Positions 15,762 to 25,800 of a stretch of 64,000 nt of DNA are shown piece by piece. Origin of the DNA: G963675935 sp963719005 (GTDB lineage Bacteria; Planctomycetota; Planctomycetia; Pirellulales; Thermoguttaceae). The notes under the pieces were generated by a model, which saw only the letters and a program-made list of their open reading frames with translations, had not been told where the DNA came from and did not search any database. Location of the stretch: the NCBI GenBank assembly GCA_963719005.1, contig CAVRAR010000014.1, positions 558,001-622,000 of the forward strand. Direction: 5' to 3'. Each line of letters begins with the position of its first letter. Position 1 is the stretch's first letter. A program made the translations under genes and the position numbers.

Positions 15762-17060
15762 TCACTTCAAGGAGACCTTCCCCGCATCGGCCCGGTTCAG
15801 CACGACCGTAAACGTCGTCCCCTGCCCCAATGCGCTGCGAACTTCGATGCGGCCGCCCATTTCGGAAATCAACATGCGGCACAGGCCCAGCCCGAGGCCG
15901 GTGCCGCCGGAGTCGGCGCGGGTGGTGAAAAAGGGCTCGAAAATCCGCTCCAGGTTGACGCGCGAGATGCCGACGCCGGTGTCGCTGACGTCGATGGCCA
16001 CCGAGCCCATCTGGTCTTCGTCCTTCCGGCCCAGCGCGTAGCTTCGCAAGGTGAGCGTGCCGCCGCTGGGCATGGCGTTTAAGGCGTTGGTGCAGAGATT
16101 GAAGAGCACTTCCTGCAAAGTGTACGGATCGCCCTGCACCGGGGCCACGCCGCCGAGTTCCTTTTCGATGCGGACGTTCCGGCCGTGGCTCGTGCCGAGC
16201 ACTTCCAACGTGCCTTCGATCGCCTGGTTCACGTCGGTGCTTTGCAGGGTGATGCCGCGCGGGCGGGCGAAGGCCTGCACCCGTTTTGCCGTCCGTTCGA
16301 TGCGATCGAGCGCCTCGGCCATCAGTTGCACGTATTCCGTCAAATGGCGATCGTCTTTGACCTGCTCGCCGATCCGCCGCAGACAGTTCTGCACGCCGTC
16401 CAACGGGTTGGCAATCTGATGGGCGATGCCGGCCACCAACTGCCCGATGCCGAGCATCTTCTCCTTCTGCCGGATCTCGGCGTGGGCGCGATCGACGTAG
16501 CGGCGGATCGACGTGGTGAAGTAGACCGCCACCCAGAGCGCGCTGGCAAACGCCACGAAAACGCCGAGCATTTCGATCTTGTCGGTCGGCGGCAGATCGG
16601 CGGGATCCGAGGGAAATCGCAGCGGATGCGACGGGATCCATTGCAGGTACAGAAGCAGCATCACGCCGCCGACCATCGACGTGGCCAGCGCGGCGATCAG
16701 GTACGGCACGCTGCCGCGCAGATACATGCCCGCGATGATCATGTGAAACACGAAGTAGAACAGGAATGGGTTTCGCGGCAATCCGGCGTAGTAGAGCAGC
16801 AGCGTCAGGGCGATCAGGTCGAAGAGAACTTGCAGGAAGATGTTGCGATCGACGTTGCCCGTGCCCGCCGAAAGGTGGCGCTGGGCCGCGTAGAACAGCA
16901 GATTGTAGGCGATCATCGCCAGGCCGATGAGGTACAGCGGTCGAGGGTCTTCGATGATCGATAGCCGGGAGGAGGTCAACCAGGTCGTAAGGAATACCGC
17001 CGCGCAGGCGAGCCATCGCAGCGAGACCAACCAGCGGGCGCCTTCGGGGGGAAGTTTCAT
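15762..17060 (-). CDS. Membrane sensor histidine kinase
   Basis: A 432-residue protein with about six N-terminal transmembrane helices (residues 10-190, for example FLQVLFDLIALTLLLYYAGL). A linker helix follows, then a HisKA region with GIGQLVAGIAHQIANPLDGV, in which His is followed by Gln instead of the usual Glu. The HATPase domain is complete: N box LFNLCTNALNAMPSGG, G1 DVSDTGVGIS, F box FEPFFTTR, G2 GGTGLGLGLC. No receiver domain is fused and no response regulator gene lies nearby, so it is an orphan kinase. The integral membrane sensor may respond to a lipid-phase or membrane signal. It transfers phosphate from ATP to an unknown regulator. Confidence 0.9.
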   Translation of the reverse strand: MKLPPEGARWLVSLRWLACAAVFLTTWLTSSRLSIIEDPRPLYLIGLAMIAYNLLFYAAQRHLSAGTGNVDRNIFLQVLFDLIALTLLLYYAGLPRNPFLFYFVFHMIIAGMYLRGSVPYLIAALATSMVGGVMLLLYLQWIPSHPLRFPSDPADLPPTDKIEMLGVFVAFASALWVAVYFTTSIRRYVDRAHAEIRQKEKMLGIGQLVAGIAHQIANPLDGVQNCLRRIGEQVKDDRHLTEYVQLMAEALDRIERTAKRVQAFARPRGITLQSTDVNQAIEGTLEVLGTSHGRNVRIEKELGGVAPVQGDPYTLQEVLFNLCTNALNAMPSGGTLTLRSYALGRKDEDQMGSVAIDVSDTGVGISRVNLERIFEPFFTTRADSGGTGLGLGLCRMLISEMGGRIEVRSALGQGTTFTVVLNRADAGKVSLK

Positions 17061-17214
17061 TGGGAGGGTTCAGGCGACAGGGGATTCTGCACAGACGAAC
17101 CGGCTTCTGGCGTGGGAGAATTACGTCTGGGGAAAACTCCCGACCATCGACATCCTACGCCCCGCTGCGTCGCTTTTCAAGGCGCGGAGTTCCCCGCCCG
17201 TGAATCCACATGGC

Positions 17215-17478
17215 TCACGACTGCGTCCAATCCATCTGATTCATGATGTCGAGGATCTGCCAGAAGATGATGCCGGCAATCGCGGCAAGAACAACGTACA
17301 GAACAAACCGCTGAAGCTTCTTGTCCGCAAGTTTTGCAATGATTTGTCGATCCCAGCGATGCTTGTCTCTAACGCATCTCGGGCAGAGGTACGTGCCGTC
17401 GCGACTCTTGCGTCGTTTCTTATGGCGCAAATCGGCGCCGCACGAGCGACAGGTCTTCCTGACTTCCGCCTGGTCCAT
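17215..17478 (-). CDS. Small zinc-ribbon membrane protein
   Basis: An 87-residue protein. The N-terminal half has two Cys pairs (TCRSCGADLRH and YLCPRCVRDKH), a likely zinc ribbon in the cytoplasm. A single hydrophobic helix follows (FVLYVVLAAIAGIIFWQILD), so the protein is anchored by its C-terminus. Proteins with this layout are common but unassigned. The gene stands alone, about 150 bases from the histidine kinase start and in the same direction, and could be transcribed with it. Confidence 0.6.
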   Translation of the reverse strand: MDQAEVRKTCRSCGADLRHKKRRKSRDGTYLCPRCVRDKHRWDRQIIAKLADKKLQRFVLYVVLAAIAGIIFWQILDIMNQMDWTQS

Positions 17479-17783
17479 AGATCATCCCCAGTTTCGATGC
17501 CAGTATAGTGTGCCGCCCCTCCGGCGGCAACGGCAATCAGTCGGCCGTGGTCTGCAATTGCTTCCGCGGCTTGGAACATAGTGGACCCAAGAAACTGGAC
17601 CACAATATGGGGTCGAATCCCTGGTGGGATTCATCCACTTATGGGGAGGAAGTCGCGGGAGCGAAGCGGCGACGGATCGAGGCGGCCGCGAAGCCGTAGC
17701 AGGCGCGGCCGGCAATCCGACCGCGGGCCGTCGCTCCACGGCTATTGCGGTGAGTTTTCAGCACCGGTAGAATCACGCGAGCC
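17479..17783. other. Intergenic region, possible IS remnant
   Basis: A 305-base gap between divergent genes. The stretch gtggacccaagaaactggac near 17580 resembles an insertion-sequence end, and a short frame with many Arg/Lys codons follows, but neither is complete. No other feature was recognised. Confidence 0.3.
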
Positions 17784-18257
17784 ATGTCACACCCGCCCGC
17801 CGCAAGCATCCCTGAAGTCCAACTCTTTGCCGACGGCGCGTGCAGCGGCAACCCCGGGCCCGGCGGCTGGGCGTTCATCTTGCGGCACGTGAAATCGGGC
17901 AAAGAAAAAGAAGCCTCGGGCGGCGAACGCGAATCGACCAACAACCGCATGGAATTGACGGCCGTCATCCGCGGGCTGGAAGCCCTCACTCGGCCCACCG
18001 CCGTCGAATTGGTGACCGACAGCATCTACGTCGGCAAGGGATTGTCCGAGTGGATGCCGAAATGGAAAGCCAACGGCTGGCGACGCCGCGAAAACGGCCG
18101 CTGGGCCGAAGTGAAAAACGAAGACCTCTGGCGGCGGCTCGACCAGTTGTTGGCCCGGCATCGCGTTCGCTTCACCCATATCCGCGGCCACAGCGGCCAC
18201 CCGGAAAACGAACGCTGCGACACCCTGGCCGTGGCGGCGTATCAAAGGTTCTTGTGA
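17784..18257 (+). CDS. rnhA: Ribonuclease HI
   Basis: A 157-residue RNase HI, which cleaves the RNA strand of RNA-DNA hybrids, for example R-loops and Okazaki primers. The four catalytic acidic residues are visible in order: Asp in LFADGACSGNPGPGGWA, Glu in TNNRMELTAVIRGLEAL, Asp in ELVTDSIYVGKG and Asp in ENERCDTLAVAA. The basic handle region is present (KWKANGWRRRENG). Length is standard. It is a single-gene transcript followed directly by a palindromic element that might serve as a 3' boundary. Confidence 0.95.
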   Translation: MSHPPAASIPEVQLFADGACSGNPGPGGWAFILRHVKSGKEKEASGGERESTNNRMELTAVIRGLEALTRPTAVELVTDSIYVGKGLSEWMPKWKANGWRRRENGRWAEVKNEDLWRRLDQLLARHRVRFTHIRGHSGHPENERCDTLAVAAYQRFL

Positions 18258-18280
18258 GGTTCTGCCCCGCATTTTCACAC

Positions 18281-18350
18281 GGTGGGGCAGACATTCTTGT
18301 TTGCCGTGGGAAATTCGGCATCCCTGGCAGACAAGAATGTCTGCCTCACC
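18281..18350. repeat. Palindromic element (GGTGGGGCAGACATTCTTGT arms)
   Basis: The arms ggtggggcagacattcttgt and its inverse acaagaatgtctgcctcacc enclose about 30 bases. Copies lie at 29290, 41076 and 42569. This one sits between the convergent ends of rnhA and the GH172 gene. Confidence 0.9.
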
Positions 18351-18352
18351 GA

Positions 18353-19915
18353 TCACGGCGCGGCGTCGTAGAAAAACGCCGCCGAACGATAGTCGGCGTT
18401 GACGTCGTTCACCGGGCCGTGTTCGAGCTTCGCCTCGATCGACTTGTCGTACGAAACCGAATCGGTCAGATACCAGCGGAAGGCGTCGGCGAAATCGCGG
18501 TTGGCCTGCTTGCGATACACGGGGAATCCGCTCAATGGAGTCGTACCGGGGCCGTTCAGCCGGCCGGGCACGGCGTACCAGCCGCAGTTGAAGCCGTCTT
18601 CCGTGCCGGTGCCGTGAATCCGCAGCTCCCCGTCGCAGGTGAATTGCTCGTCGCCTTCGAGCCAAGTGGGCAAGTTCGATTTGTCGTGCCCGTCGGTAGT
18701 CAGATAGACGCCGATAAAGCGGCCGCGACCTTTGCGATTCAGATACGGATGATACTTGCCGGATTGCGTCGGCAGGCTTTCGTGGTAGACGGCATGAAGG
18801 TAGCCGAGGTTCGCGGAAGAATCGGCTTTTTTCAGCGGGCAGGCCAGCAAAGCCAGCGTGCCTTCAAGCGGCTTCGACGTTCGCAGCGTGATCTTGCCCG
18901 AGCTGCGATAGGGCATCGGCATGAAGTTGTACCAGACGCCCTTCGTGTCTCCCACCAACAGCGATCGGAACGAGATGGGCTTGTTCGCCTGGCAATAGAA
19001 AAAGTCCAATGGCAGATCGATTGCCGGCGATTTGGCGTCGTCCCAGGTGATTTGCAGCCGGGCACCGTCGGCGTTCTGGCTCTGTTCCGGCTTCAGGTTC
19101 ACGCAGAGGGCCCTGATCATTGCCGGCCCCTTTGGCATTCCCAGGTCGAGCGAGCCGCCGGCTTTCAGCTTGAATTTGGAGGTTCGCATGGCGAGCTTGC
19201 TCGATTGATCCAAGCCCAGCGGGGCCAACGACAAGTCGCCGCAGGAGGTCCACGCTTTGACGACCTTCGCCATCGCCTTGCGTTGCGGCTCGCTGGGCGG
19301 GTAGCGAAACGTCACGATGCCCCTGGCCGTCGGAAACGTGCGATAGACGATCTGCACGAACTTGACGTCCGTCCCGTCGACCACCACCTTGCAGCTTTTC
19401 CGATAAGGGATCGGCACGTAGCAGTAGAACGCGCCGAGGGCGACGTCGGCCACCGGTCGCGGAAAGCCTTCGAGTTTGCCATAGAAGACGTCTTCCAAGG
19501 GCACGTCGAGGGCGGGCTTTTCTGCGCCGTCGAGATAGATGCGGATGTGCTCGCCTTTTCTTCCAAGCAGACCGGGGACGCCATATTCGGAATGAGGGAA
19601 GTGCATTCGCTGGATGCAGCCGGGGCCCTTCATTTCGGCCAGCACGCTATCGCCGCCTTCTTTCCTGAGAATCGAGTACTTGCCCGAGAAGCCGTCGTCG
19701 TTGCCGCCCGTCCGATCGTAGCTGCTGAACATCTTGCAGGTTTCGCCGGCTTGCAGGCGGGGAAGAAGATCGACGCGGTACAACTCGTCGATGAACCTCG
19801 TCTCGCCGCTGACGGGCGACAGTTTTGTTTCTGCCGCAATGCCGATGGGAACAATTGGCGAGGCCGTCAAAAAACAGACGGCAAATGGCACGACAATGGA
19901 CAACTTCACGTTCAT
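18353..19915 (-). CDS. Exported DUF2961 (GH172-type) protein
   Basis: A protein of about 520 residues with an N-terminal signal peptide (MNVKLSIVVPFAVCFLTASP). The mature part matches the DUF2961/GH172 pattern: CKMFSSYDRTGGNDDGFSGK near the start, GPGCIQRMHF, and in the C-terminal half GRGRFIGVYLTTDG, CDGELRIHGTGTEDGFNCGW and FRWYLTDSV. GH172 enzymes act on furanose-type or related glycosidic linkages. The exact substrate cannot be read here. It is the last of five co-directional genes for exported glycan-active proteins. The start is ambiguous: AAGGAGA lies immediately before the ATG, so the following GTG (six bases further) is also possible. Confidence 0.85.
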   Translation of the reverse strand: MNVKLSIVVPFAVCFLTASPIVPIGIAAETKLSPVSGETRFIDELYRVDLLPRLQAGETCKMFSSYDRTGGNDDGFSGKYSILRKEGGDSVLAEMKGPGCIQRMHFPHSEYGVPGLLGRKGEHIRIYLDGAEKPALDVPLEDVFYGKLEGFPRPVADVALGAFYCYVPIPYRKSCKVVVDGTDVKFVQIVYRTFPTARGIVTFRYPPSEPQRKAMAKVVKAWTSCGDLSLAPLGLDQSSKLAMRTSKFKLKAGGSLDLGMPKGPAMIRALCVNLKPEQSQNADGARLQITWDDAKSPAIDLPLDFFYCQANKPISFRSLLVGDTKGVWYNFMPMPYRSSGKITLRTSKPLEGTLALLACPLKKADSSANLGYLHAVYHESLPTQSGKYHPYLNRKGRGRFIGVYLTTDGHDKSNLPTWLEGDEQFTCDGELRIHGTGTEDGFNCGWYAVPGRLNGPGTTPLSGFPVYRKQANRDFADAFRWYLTDSVSYDKSIEAKLEHGPVNDVNADYRSAAFFYDAAP

Positions 19916-19938
19916 TCTCCTTGGCGGGAGGAAACGAA

Positions 19939-20008
19939 GGAACACTGATTTTCGCTAATCTCCGCTTATTCTCCTCATTCGTGTCGATTAGCGGAGATTA
20001 GCGTTCCC
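19939..20008. repeat. Palindromic element (GATTAGCGGAGATTAGCG type)
   Basis: The sequence ggaacactgattttcgctaa followed by tctccgcttattc is mirrored by gattagcggagattagcgtt. A related element lies at 63796-63862 (ctgatcttcactaatctggt with gattagcgaagattagcggt). It lies between the GH36 and GH172 genes. Confidence 0.75.
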
Positions 20009-20043
20009 AAAAAATGGAGTCAACCCGTTGCAAAAAACGATTT

Positions 20044-22590
20044 TTAAGGGACTCGCCGATACTTAATGATAGCTGCGCCGGGGCGTTCTGACACTGCCAC
20101 CGGCAGCCCTTTTTCGATCAGTTCCTTGCCGGATATTTCGGTCTGCCCAGGCTGATCGAAGCGGGTGATTTGATATTTCGCCTCGGGATCCAGCCCGCGG
20201 AGTTTCAGCCTGGCTGATTCGTAAATGCTCTCTGCACGGCGGAAGACCTCCACCACTCCGTCGCCTTGCTCCGGGCGATTAAACTGCCAGGCGACCCAGA
20301 CGCCATTATCGCGGCTGGCCGTCGTCAGCGGGTAATAGTCGCCGTAATAGTACGGCATCACCTCGCGCCACTCCGCCGTGAGATGCCGAATCTTGTCGTA
20401 ATCGAGCCCCTTCTCGCGAATGTCGAACAGCAGATTCAGGCTCGGGCAGGCGCTGCACCAAAAACCGTAGGACTCGATGGGCGTCTTGCCGGTGACGAAA
20501 TAAGTGGCGTCGCCCCACGCGACCGTGCCGGTGCCGAAGAACGGAATCCACATCGAAATGCCGTAGGTCATCGTCTGCTGGCCGATCGGTTCCATCGTCT
20601 TGTCGCTTCGCCAGAGGGGCACGGCGCGGCGCATCATTTCCAGGTCGTTGCGGCGTCCGCCCGAGGCGCATTCGTCGATCAGCATGTTCGGGATGCCGCC
20701 GGCGAAGCTCGTCCCAGTAGGCCAGCAGGTTCGTGACGTGCCGGATTTCGGTAATGCCTTGGCGGTCGGGCGCGTCGGCGGCCCGCCAGTAGTCCGAGCG
20801 GGTCCATATTGAAATCCTGCCGGTACAGATCGATGCCTTCGTCGGTGAGCACGTTGTCGACGCGATTGGTGATCCATTTCAACACGTCGGGATTGCCGAA
20901 GTTCAACAGCCCGCCCTTCTTGCCGCCGAGAACCCATTCGGGATGGTTTTCGGCCAGCCAGGTTCCTTCGGCCACTCGCTCCGGCTCGAACCAGAGCAGC
21001 GTTTTCATGCCTTTCGAGTGGACGTAATCGGTGATGGCCCTTCAGGCCGCGGGGAAATCGCCTCTTATCGACTTCCCAAGTTCCCACTTTCGGCCACCCG
21101 CCCGGATCGCACTTGATACCAGCCGGCGTCCATCCACCAGTAGTCGAGCTTGATCTTCTCTTCGAGATAGCGGTTGAACCAGAAGAAATGGATCTGCTTC
21201 GTTCGACTTGTACATTTCTTCATAGGCGCCGCCGAGATAGGCCTCGCAGCATGGGCTTGGGCGGTTTTCCGTAGGGTCGGGGGATGTTGTGGGCGATCAT
21301 CCAACGCCGCCAGACGTTTTGCGCGCGGATCCAATCGCCGCCCTTCCAGAATTGAAGCACCGACAACGGCGTGCGGACCTCTTCGCCGGGATGGAGCTTG
21401 AAATGCGTCAACTCCTGGCCTGCGCGGATTCGCAGCCCGCGGTCGGCGTCGCGGATGAAGTCGGCCGCCCATTGGCCCGGCCAGCCGACCACGACGATCA
21501 GGCCATCGTCCTTGTTCCGCTCCAGGTTGAAGTAGGACATATTGGTGTTGGTCGAGCGGCCGCCCGCACAGCCGATGCGCTTGGTCGAATTGCCGCCCAG
21601 CACCGATTCCAGCGGCGTGTAGTCGGTGCCGTCGGCCGGGGCGCCGATGTTGTGGTGCAGCAGGTATTCGCGTTCGGTCCCTCGCTGCCAGCGAACGTCC
21701 AACGATTGGATGTTCTCGATGATCGGCGTGTCGGCCGAGCCGGTGTTCTTGAAGTGGAGCGTCCATTCCACCGTGGGATAATCGTCGTACTCGACGGCCT
21801 CGCAGCGCACCGAAAGCCCGCCGGCGGGATCGGAATAGACGACCGTCTGGGCGGTGCGATGGTCGTCGAGCTTGTTCGACTTGCGATCGACCTTCCACGT
21901 TGCCAGAAACTCGGCCGATGGCTTGCCGTTGTAGGTGAAGGAGAAAGGCGGATCGGCCGAAAACAGTCCGTCTTGATCCTCAAGGATCGGCAGGTCGCCG
22001 AGCCACACGGTGTTGCCGTCGGACAACTCGACGTGCGCGTCGGCCCAATCGGCCTGATCCCAGCCGATTCCGTCGCCCGCGTCGCCCACTTCCAGGACGA
22101 ATTCCGTCGCCCCTTTCAGATCGACTTCGACCGGCTTGGCCGGCGTGCCCACTCGGAAGACGTCGGAGCGAAAGACGTTGCGGCCGGCGACGTTTATGGA
22201 GAAGACGACGGTTCCCTGTCCCGCGGCGGTCTGCTCATTGTTGTCGAGGCCGATTTGGGCGACAAACTTCTTGCCGGCGCTCGGCAATCGCACGACGATC
22301 TTGCTGGTGGCATGGGCGGCGATGCCGCGGGTGAATTGCTTGTCAACGATCTTCAGCGGCTTGTTGTAACGGGAGTTCTTCTCGACTGCCCCGTTATTCA
22401 CTGCGACGATCAAGCCCGGCTTCTGCGGCGTCGTCTGCGGGGCCACGAATTTCGCCGCAACGAACCGGTGGGCTTCGGCCATCTCATCGGCAGTCGGCTT
22501 GATTGAATCCGCCGCCCGCGACGGCAGAACTCCCAGCGATAGCGCGACAGCAGCAAGGGCGGATGCAAGCGAGGTGTAATGCGATCTCAT
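20044..22590 (-). CDS. Exported GH36-type alpha-galactosidase with NPCBM domain, six frame breaks
   Basis: A signal peptide (ALAAVALSLGVLPSRA) precedes an NPCBM carbohydrate-binding module (about residues 45-195, FTRGIAAHATSKIVVRLPSA) and a beta-sandwich domain. A GH36-like TIM barrel follows with YWWMDAGWY, MKTLLWFEPERV, the nucleophile motif LYRQDFNMDPL and the acid/base motif LIDECASGGRRNDLEMM. The start follows CAGGAG. The frame is broken six times, near 21246, 21197, 21112, 21038, 20796 and 20696. Each break is repaired by removing one base, giving a continuous family match (VGTWEVDKRRFPRGL, KAITDYVHSKGMK). It would release terminal galactose or a related sugar outside the cytoplasm. The pattern indicates sequencing error more than gene decay. 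Confidence 0.8.
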
Positions 22591-22665
22591 GGCGGGCTCC
22601 TGGAGGTGGGATTACGAACGACTCCAATTCGCGGCGATTCACTCACGTCGAGCGGACCGACCGGT

Positions 22666-22791
22666 GTAAGAAGGCAAAAGGGGAAAGGGGAAAAAGGGAA
22701 AGGACATTGACGGCGACATTGAGTTCAGCGGCGTCAGCAACGGCTTTCACTTTCCCTTCTTCCCCCTTTCCCATTTTTCCTTATCTTACAC
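22666..22791. repeat. Long imperfect palindrome of polypurine/polypyrimidine type
   Basis: The run gtaagaaggcaaaaggggaa through gggaaag is mirrored by ctttcccttcttcccccttt through cttatcttac. It lies between the GH106 and GH36 genes, a few hundred bases upstream of the latter. It could fold into a long hairpin. Confidence 0.7.
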
Positions 22792-22815
22792 GGAAATTCA
22801 TTGGGCTCAACAATA

Positions 22816-25800
22816 CTACAATTCTTTCCGCACGGTTACCGGCCCCAGCAGGCCGGAGGGCATTAACGGTTGATCGGGCGGGTATTGAACATTGGTCTTC
22901 GCCAAACGCTTCTCCGGCGGCAAATGGGCGTCGCCGACCAGCCGATTCAACCAAGTATTGACGACTTCAATCTCCAACTCGTTTCCCTTCTCTTTCACAA
23001 CGCCGGAGATATCGACTCGCCACGGCGCGGTCCAAACCACGCCGAGATCGCGGCCGTTCAACCGCACCCGGGCGACGTAGTTCACCGTGCCGAGATCGAG
23101 GAAGACGGGTTTCTTCGACGGCGACGGCAGATCGGCCAGATCGAACGTCTTCTTATAGACCGCGGTGCCGCTGTAGTACTTGATTCCCTCCTCCGGCCGC
23201 TTGGTCCAATCATCAAGCTTCTCAAAAACCACCTTCTCCGGCCCGCCCCACTTCGGATCGAAGGCGACCGTCCAGGGGCCGCCAATCTCGGCCACTTGTT
23301 TCAACTCGGGGAAGTTCGGCTTTCCATCTGATTTGTCCCTTCCATGAGCCGGTTTGCGGAAAACGACGAAGAAGCTTTGGTGGGGCTCAAACCGCATGGA
23401 AATGCGCGTTCTCAAGTCTTCCCACCCACCAGCACTCCAGCGCGAGAGATCCCGGCGAACGCCCGTCACGGGATCCCACAGTTCCGGCAACCGGCCTTGG
23501 ACGTAGAAGCAATAATCACCCTTCTTCGTCTGGTCGGTTTGATTGGACACGAAATAGTAGTCGGCACCGTCGACAACTCGATGGATGAACTCGAATCCCT
23601 CATTCTTGTCCGGGGCTCCAAAGTCTTGAAAACCCGAAAGTGCCTCCTCGACTGGGCTGGCGTTCGAGGAATCCCAGACCAATACGCCGTTGCCCATAAA
23701 GCGCATCTGGAAATGGACCTTGTCCGTCGGCAAACGGCTCCGGACGGCCTCCGGGGCTGAGTCACGCTCAATCGGCTTCGCGTCCGCCTGCCACATCGAG
23801 TCGGCCATCCTCTTCAATTGCCTGTCAGACTCACGGCGATTTGCAAGGCCGGGCGTATGTAGAGGCCTGTCGCCGATGACGCTTGCCCCCTCCTCGATCA
23901 GCTTCTTGATCTTGCGAAGAACCTGGGTCGACATGGTTCGCTGAGTCGGCAGGACGAGGGCCGAGTAAGATGTCCCATCGGGAAGGACCAATTGACCGCC
24001 TTTGACGGTCATCCGGTTCAACAGCACGTCGGTGTTGACACAATCGTAGTTGCAGCCCGGCGGCAGGGCGGGCTTGAGGAACCGCTTGCCGGGGACGTAT
24101 TTCGACGTGCCTTCGCCGACGAAGTAGCAAACATCGGCTTGGAAGCGGCCGCTCTGCAAAATGTTCTGGCAGCGGGTCAAATAGGTCAGGAACGGCTTGG
24201 CCATGTTCCACCAGGTTACGTGGCGGTCGATGTGCGTGCCCGCGCCGTACTGATAGCCCGGCTGGTCCTCGTTCGGCTGATGCGTGTACTGATGGAACAT
24301 CACGCGGTTCAGTCCATCGCAATATGCCTCGTCGCCGACCGGCTTCAGCGTGGCGGGGTATTCGAGGAAATGAGACCAGGCGGTGAACGACTCAGCTTGC
24401 ACGATCTTCTTGCCGTAGATATGCGCCGGCGAGGCCACCGAGCGAATCGCGTTGCAGTAGTGCTCGCTCAGCTTCATGACATCGGTCCCCCACCAGAACT
24501 CGCCCATCGGGATGTCGCACTGGGCGGCGGCGCGCAGGCCGTCGAATTGCGGATGAGGATACGTGCCGTAGCCGGTTTCGCAGTGGATGCCCACGCCGCG
24601 GGCGTGCGCCAGCTCCGCGAGCCGGCCGTAGAACTTGTCGATCATCAGATCGCTGATCGTCATGCGAATGTCCCACAAGAACCGATCGGTCTTCTCGCGA
24701 CTATCGACGATCCGCCGGGCCATCGCCGGCAGATAGGGCAGCGGATCGTAGCCGCGGCGCTTGCGAAACTCGTCGAGGAAGATCGCCGACCATGTCGGCT
24801 GCTGCCCCTGCACGTCCGCGCCGGTTTCGTAGCTATCGACATGCAGGTACTTTAGCGTTTTACCGGCATACTGGCCGGCCGCGTTTAACAGGGGCGCGGC
24901 GCAGTGCTTGAAATGGGTTTCGACGCCGATCGGGTCGAGCATGTCGGCTTCGTAGCCGATGACGGTCGAAGAACAACGAGACCTCTGGCCTTCGAGCGTG
25001 TAGCCGAAGCGGAGGACCGTCCAACGTCCGTCGGGCGCGTCCCAGACGAGCTTTCCGTGCTTGGTCATCTTCGCGCTGATGTCAACGACTTCCGCACTCT
25101 TGCAGTCGGCCGCGCCGTCTTCGGGATATTCTTCCTCCATGACGGCCGGTCCCTCTTTGGGGAAATGCCAGAAGCCCCGATTTCCCGACTTGTGCAGCCA
25201 CCATTTGATGCCGGGGTGAATCGCCGGTTCGTCGCCTTTCCGCAAGAGCCACATTTCGGCCACGCGAGCGTCCGTGCCATGCACCGACTTTATTACGAGT
25301 CGATAGATTCGCCCGCTGGTTGCGGAAAAGGCCACTTTCTTGGCTTTGCCCTGGGGCATCTCGAAGCTTGCGATCGTCTTGAATTGCTTGTCGTCATCCG
25401 AGGATTGCAGTTCGCACGCCCGCGGGCCGTCCGTCTTCTCACCGACGAGATACAGGGCTGAAGCCGTGAGCGGCTCGCTGTAGACGTAATCGAGCCAAAC
25501 CGGTTTCTCCGCGGTGGGAACCGCGGCCGGCTTCCACGATGTATTTGGATCGCGGTCGGCGGCATCGTCCGTGTGCCAGCGGTATTCATAGTCGAAACCG
25601 TTGTAGTAGGAGTTTGTGCGAATCTCGGCCGGTTGCACGGGGCACGCTGCCTTCTCGCGAATAGCCAGTACCGCGACGTCCCGATAGAAACCGTCCACCG
25701 TCGGCGGCTGCGGCAACATTTGCGACGCCGCCCGCGGGCCGTCAACTTGTGTTTCCGACCACGTCAGCTTCTTATTGGCCGCCTCGGCGGGAATCCACGG

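Noticed and set aside
17608..17640. tRNA-like T-arm (gggtcgaatccc)
   Set aside because: No matching acceptor stem, anticodon loop or CCA-proximal pairing can be drawn around it, so it is treated as coincidence.
17580..17700. Insertion-sequence remnant between the zinc-ribbon gene and rnhA
   Set aside because: One end-like motif and an Arg-rich short frame are not enough. No transposase domain or second end was found.
17840..19948. 700-residue plus-strand frame across rnhA and the GH172 gene
   Set aside because: It overlaps two well-supported genes, is rich in Arg and Ala and has no recognisable domain.
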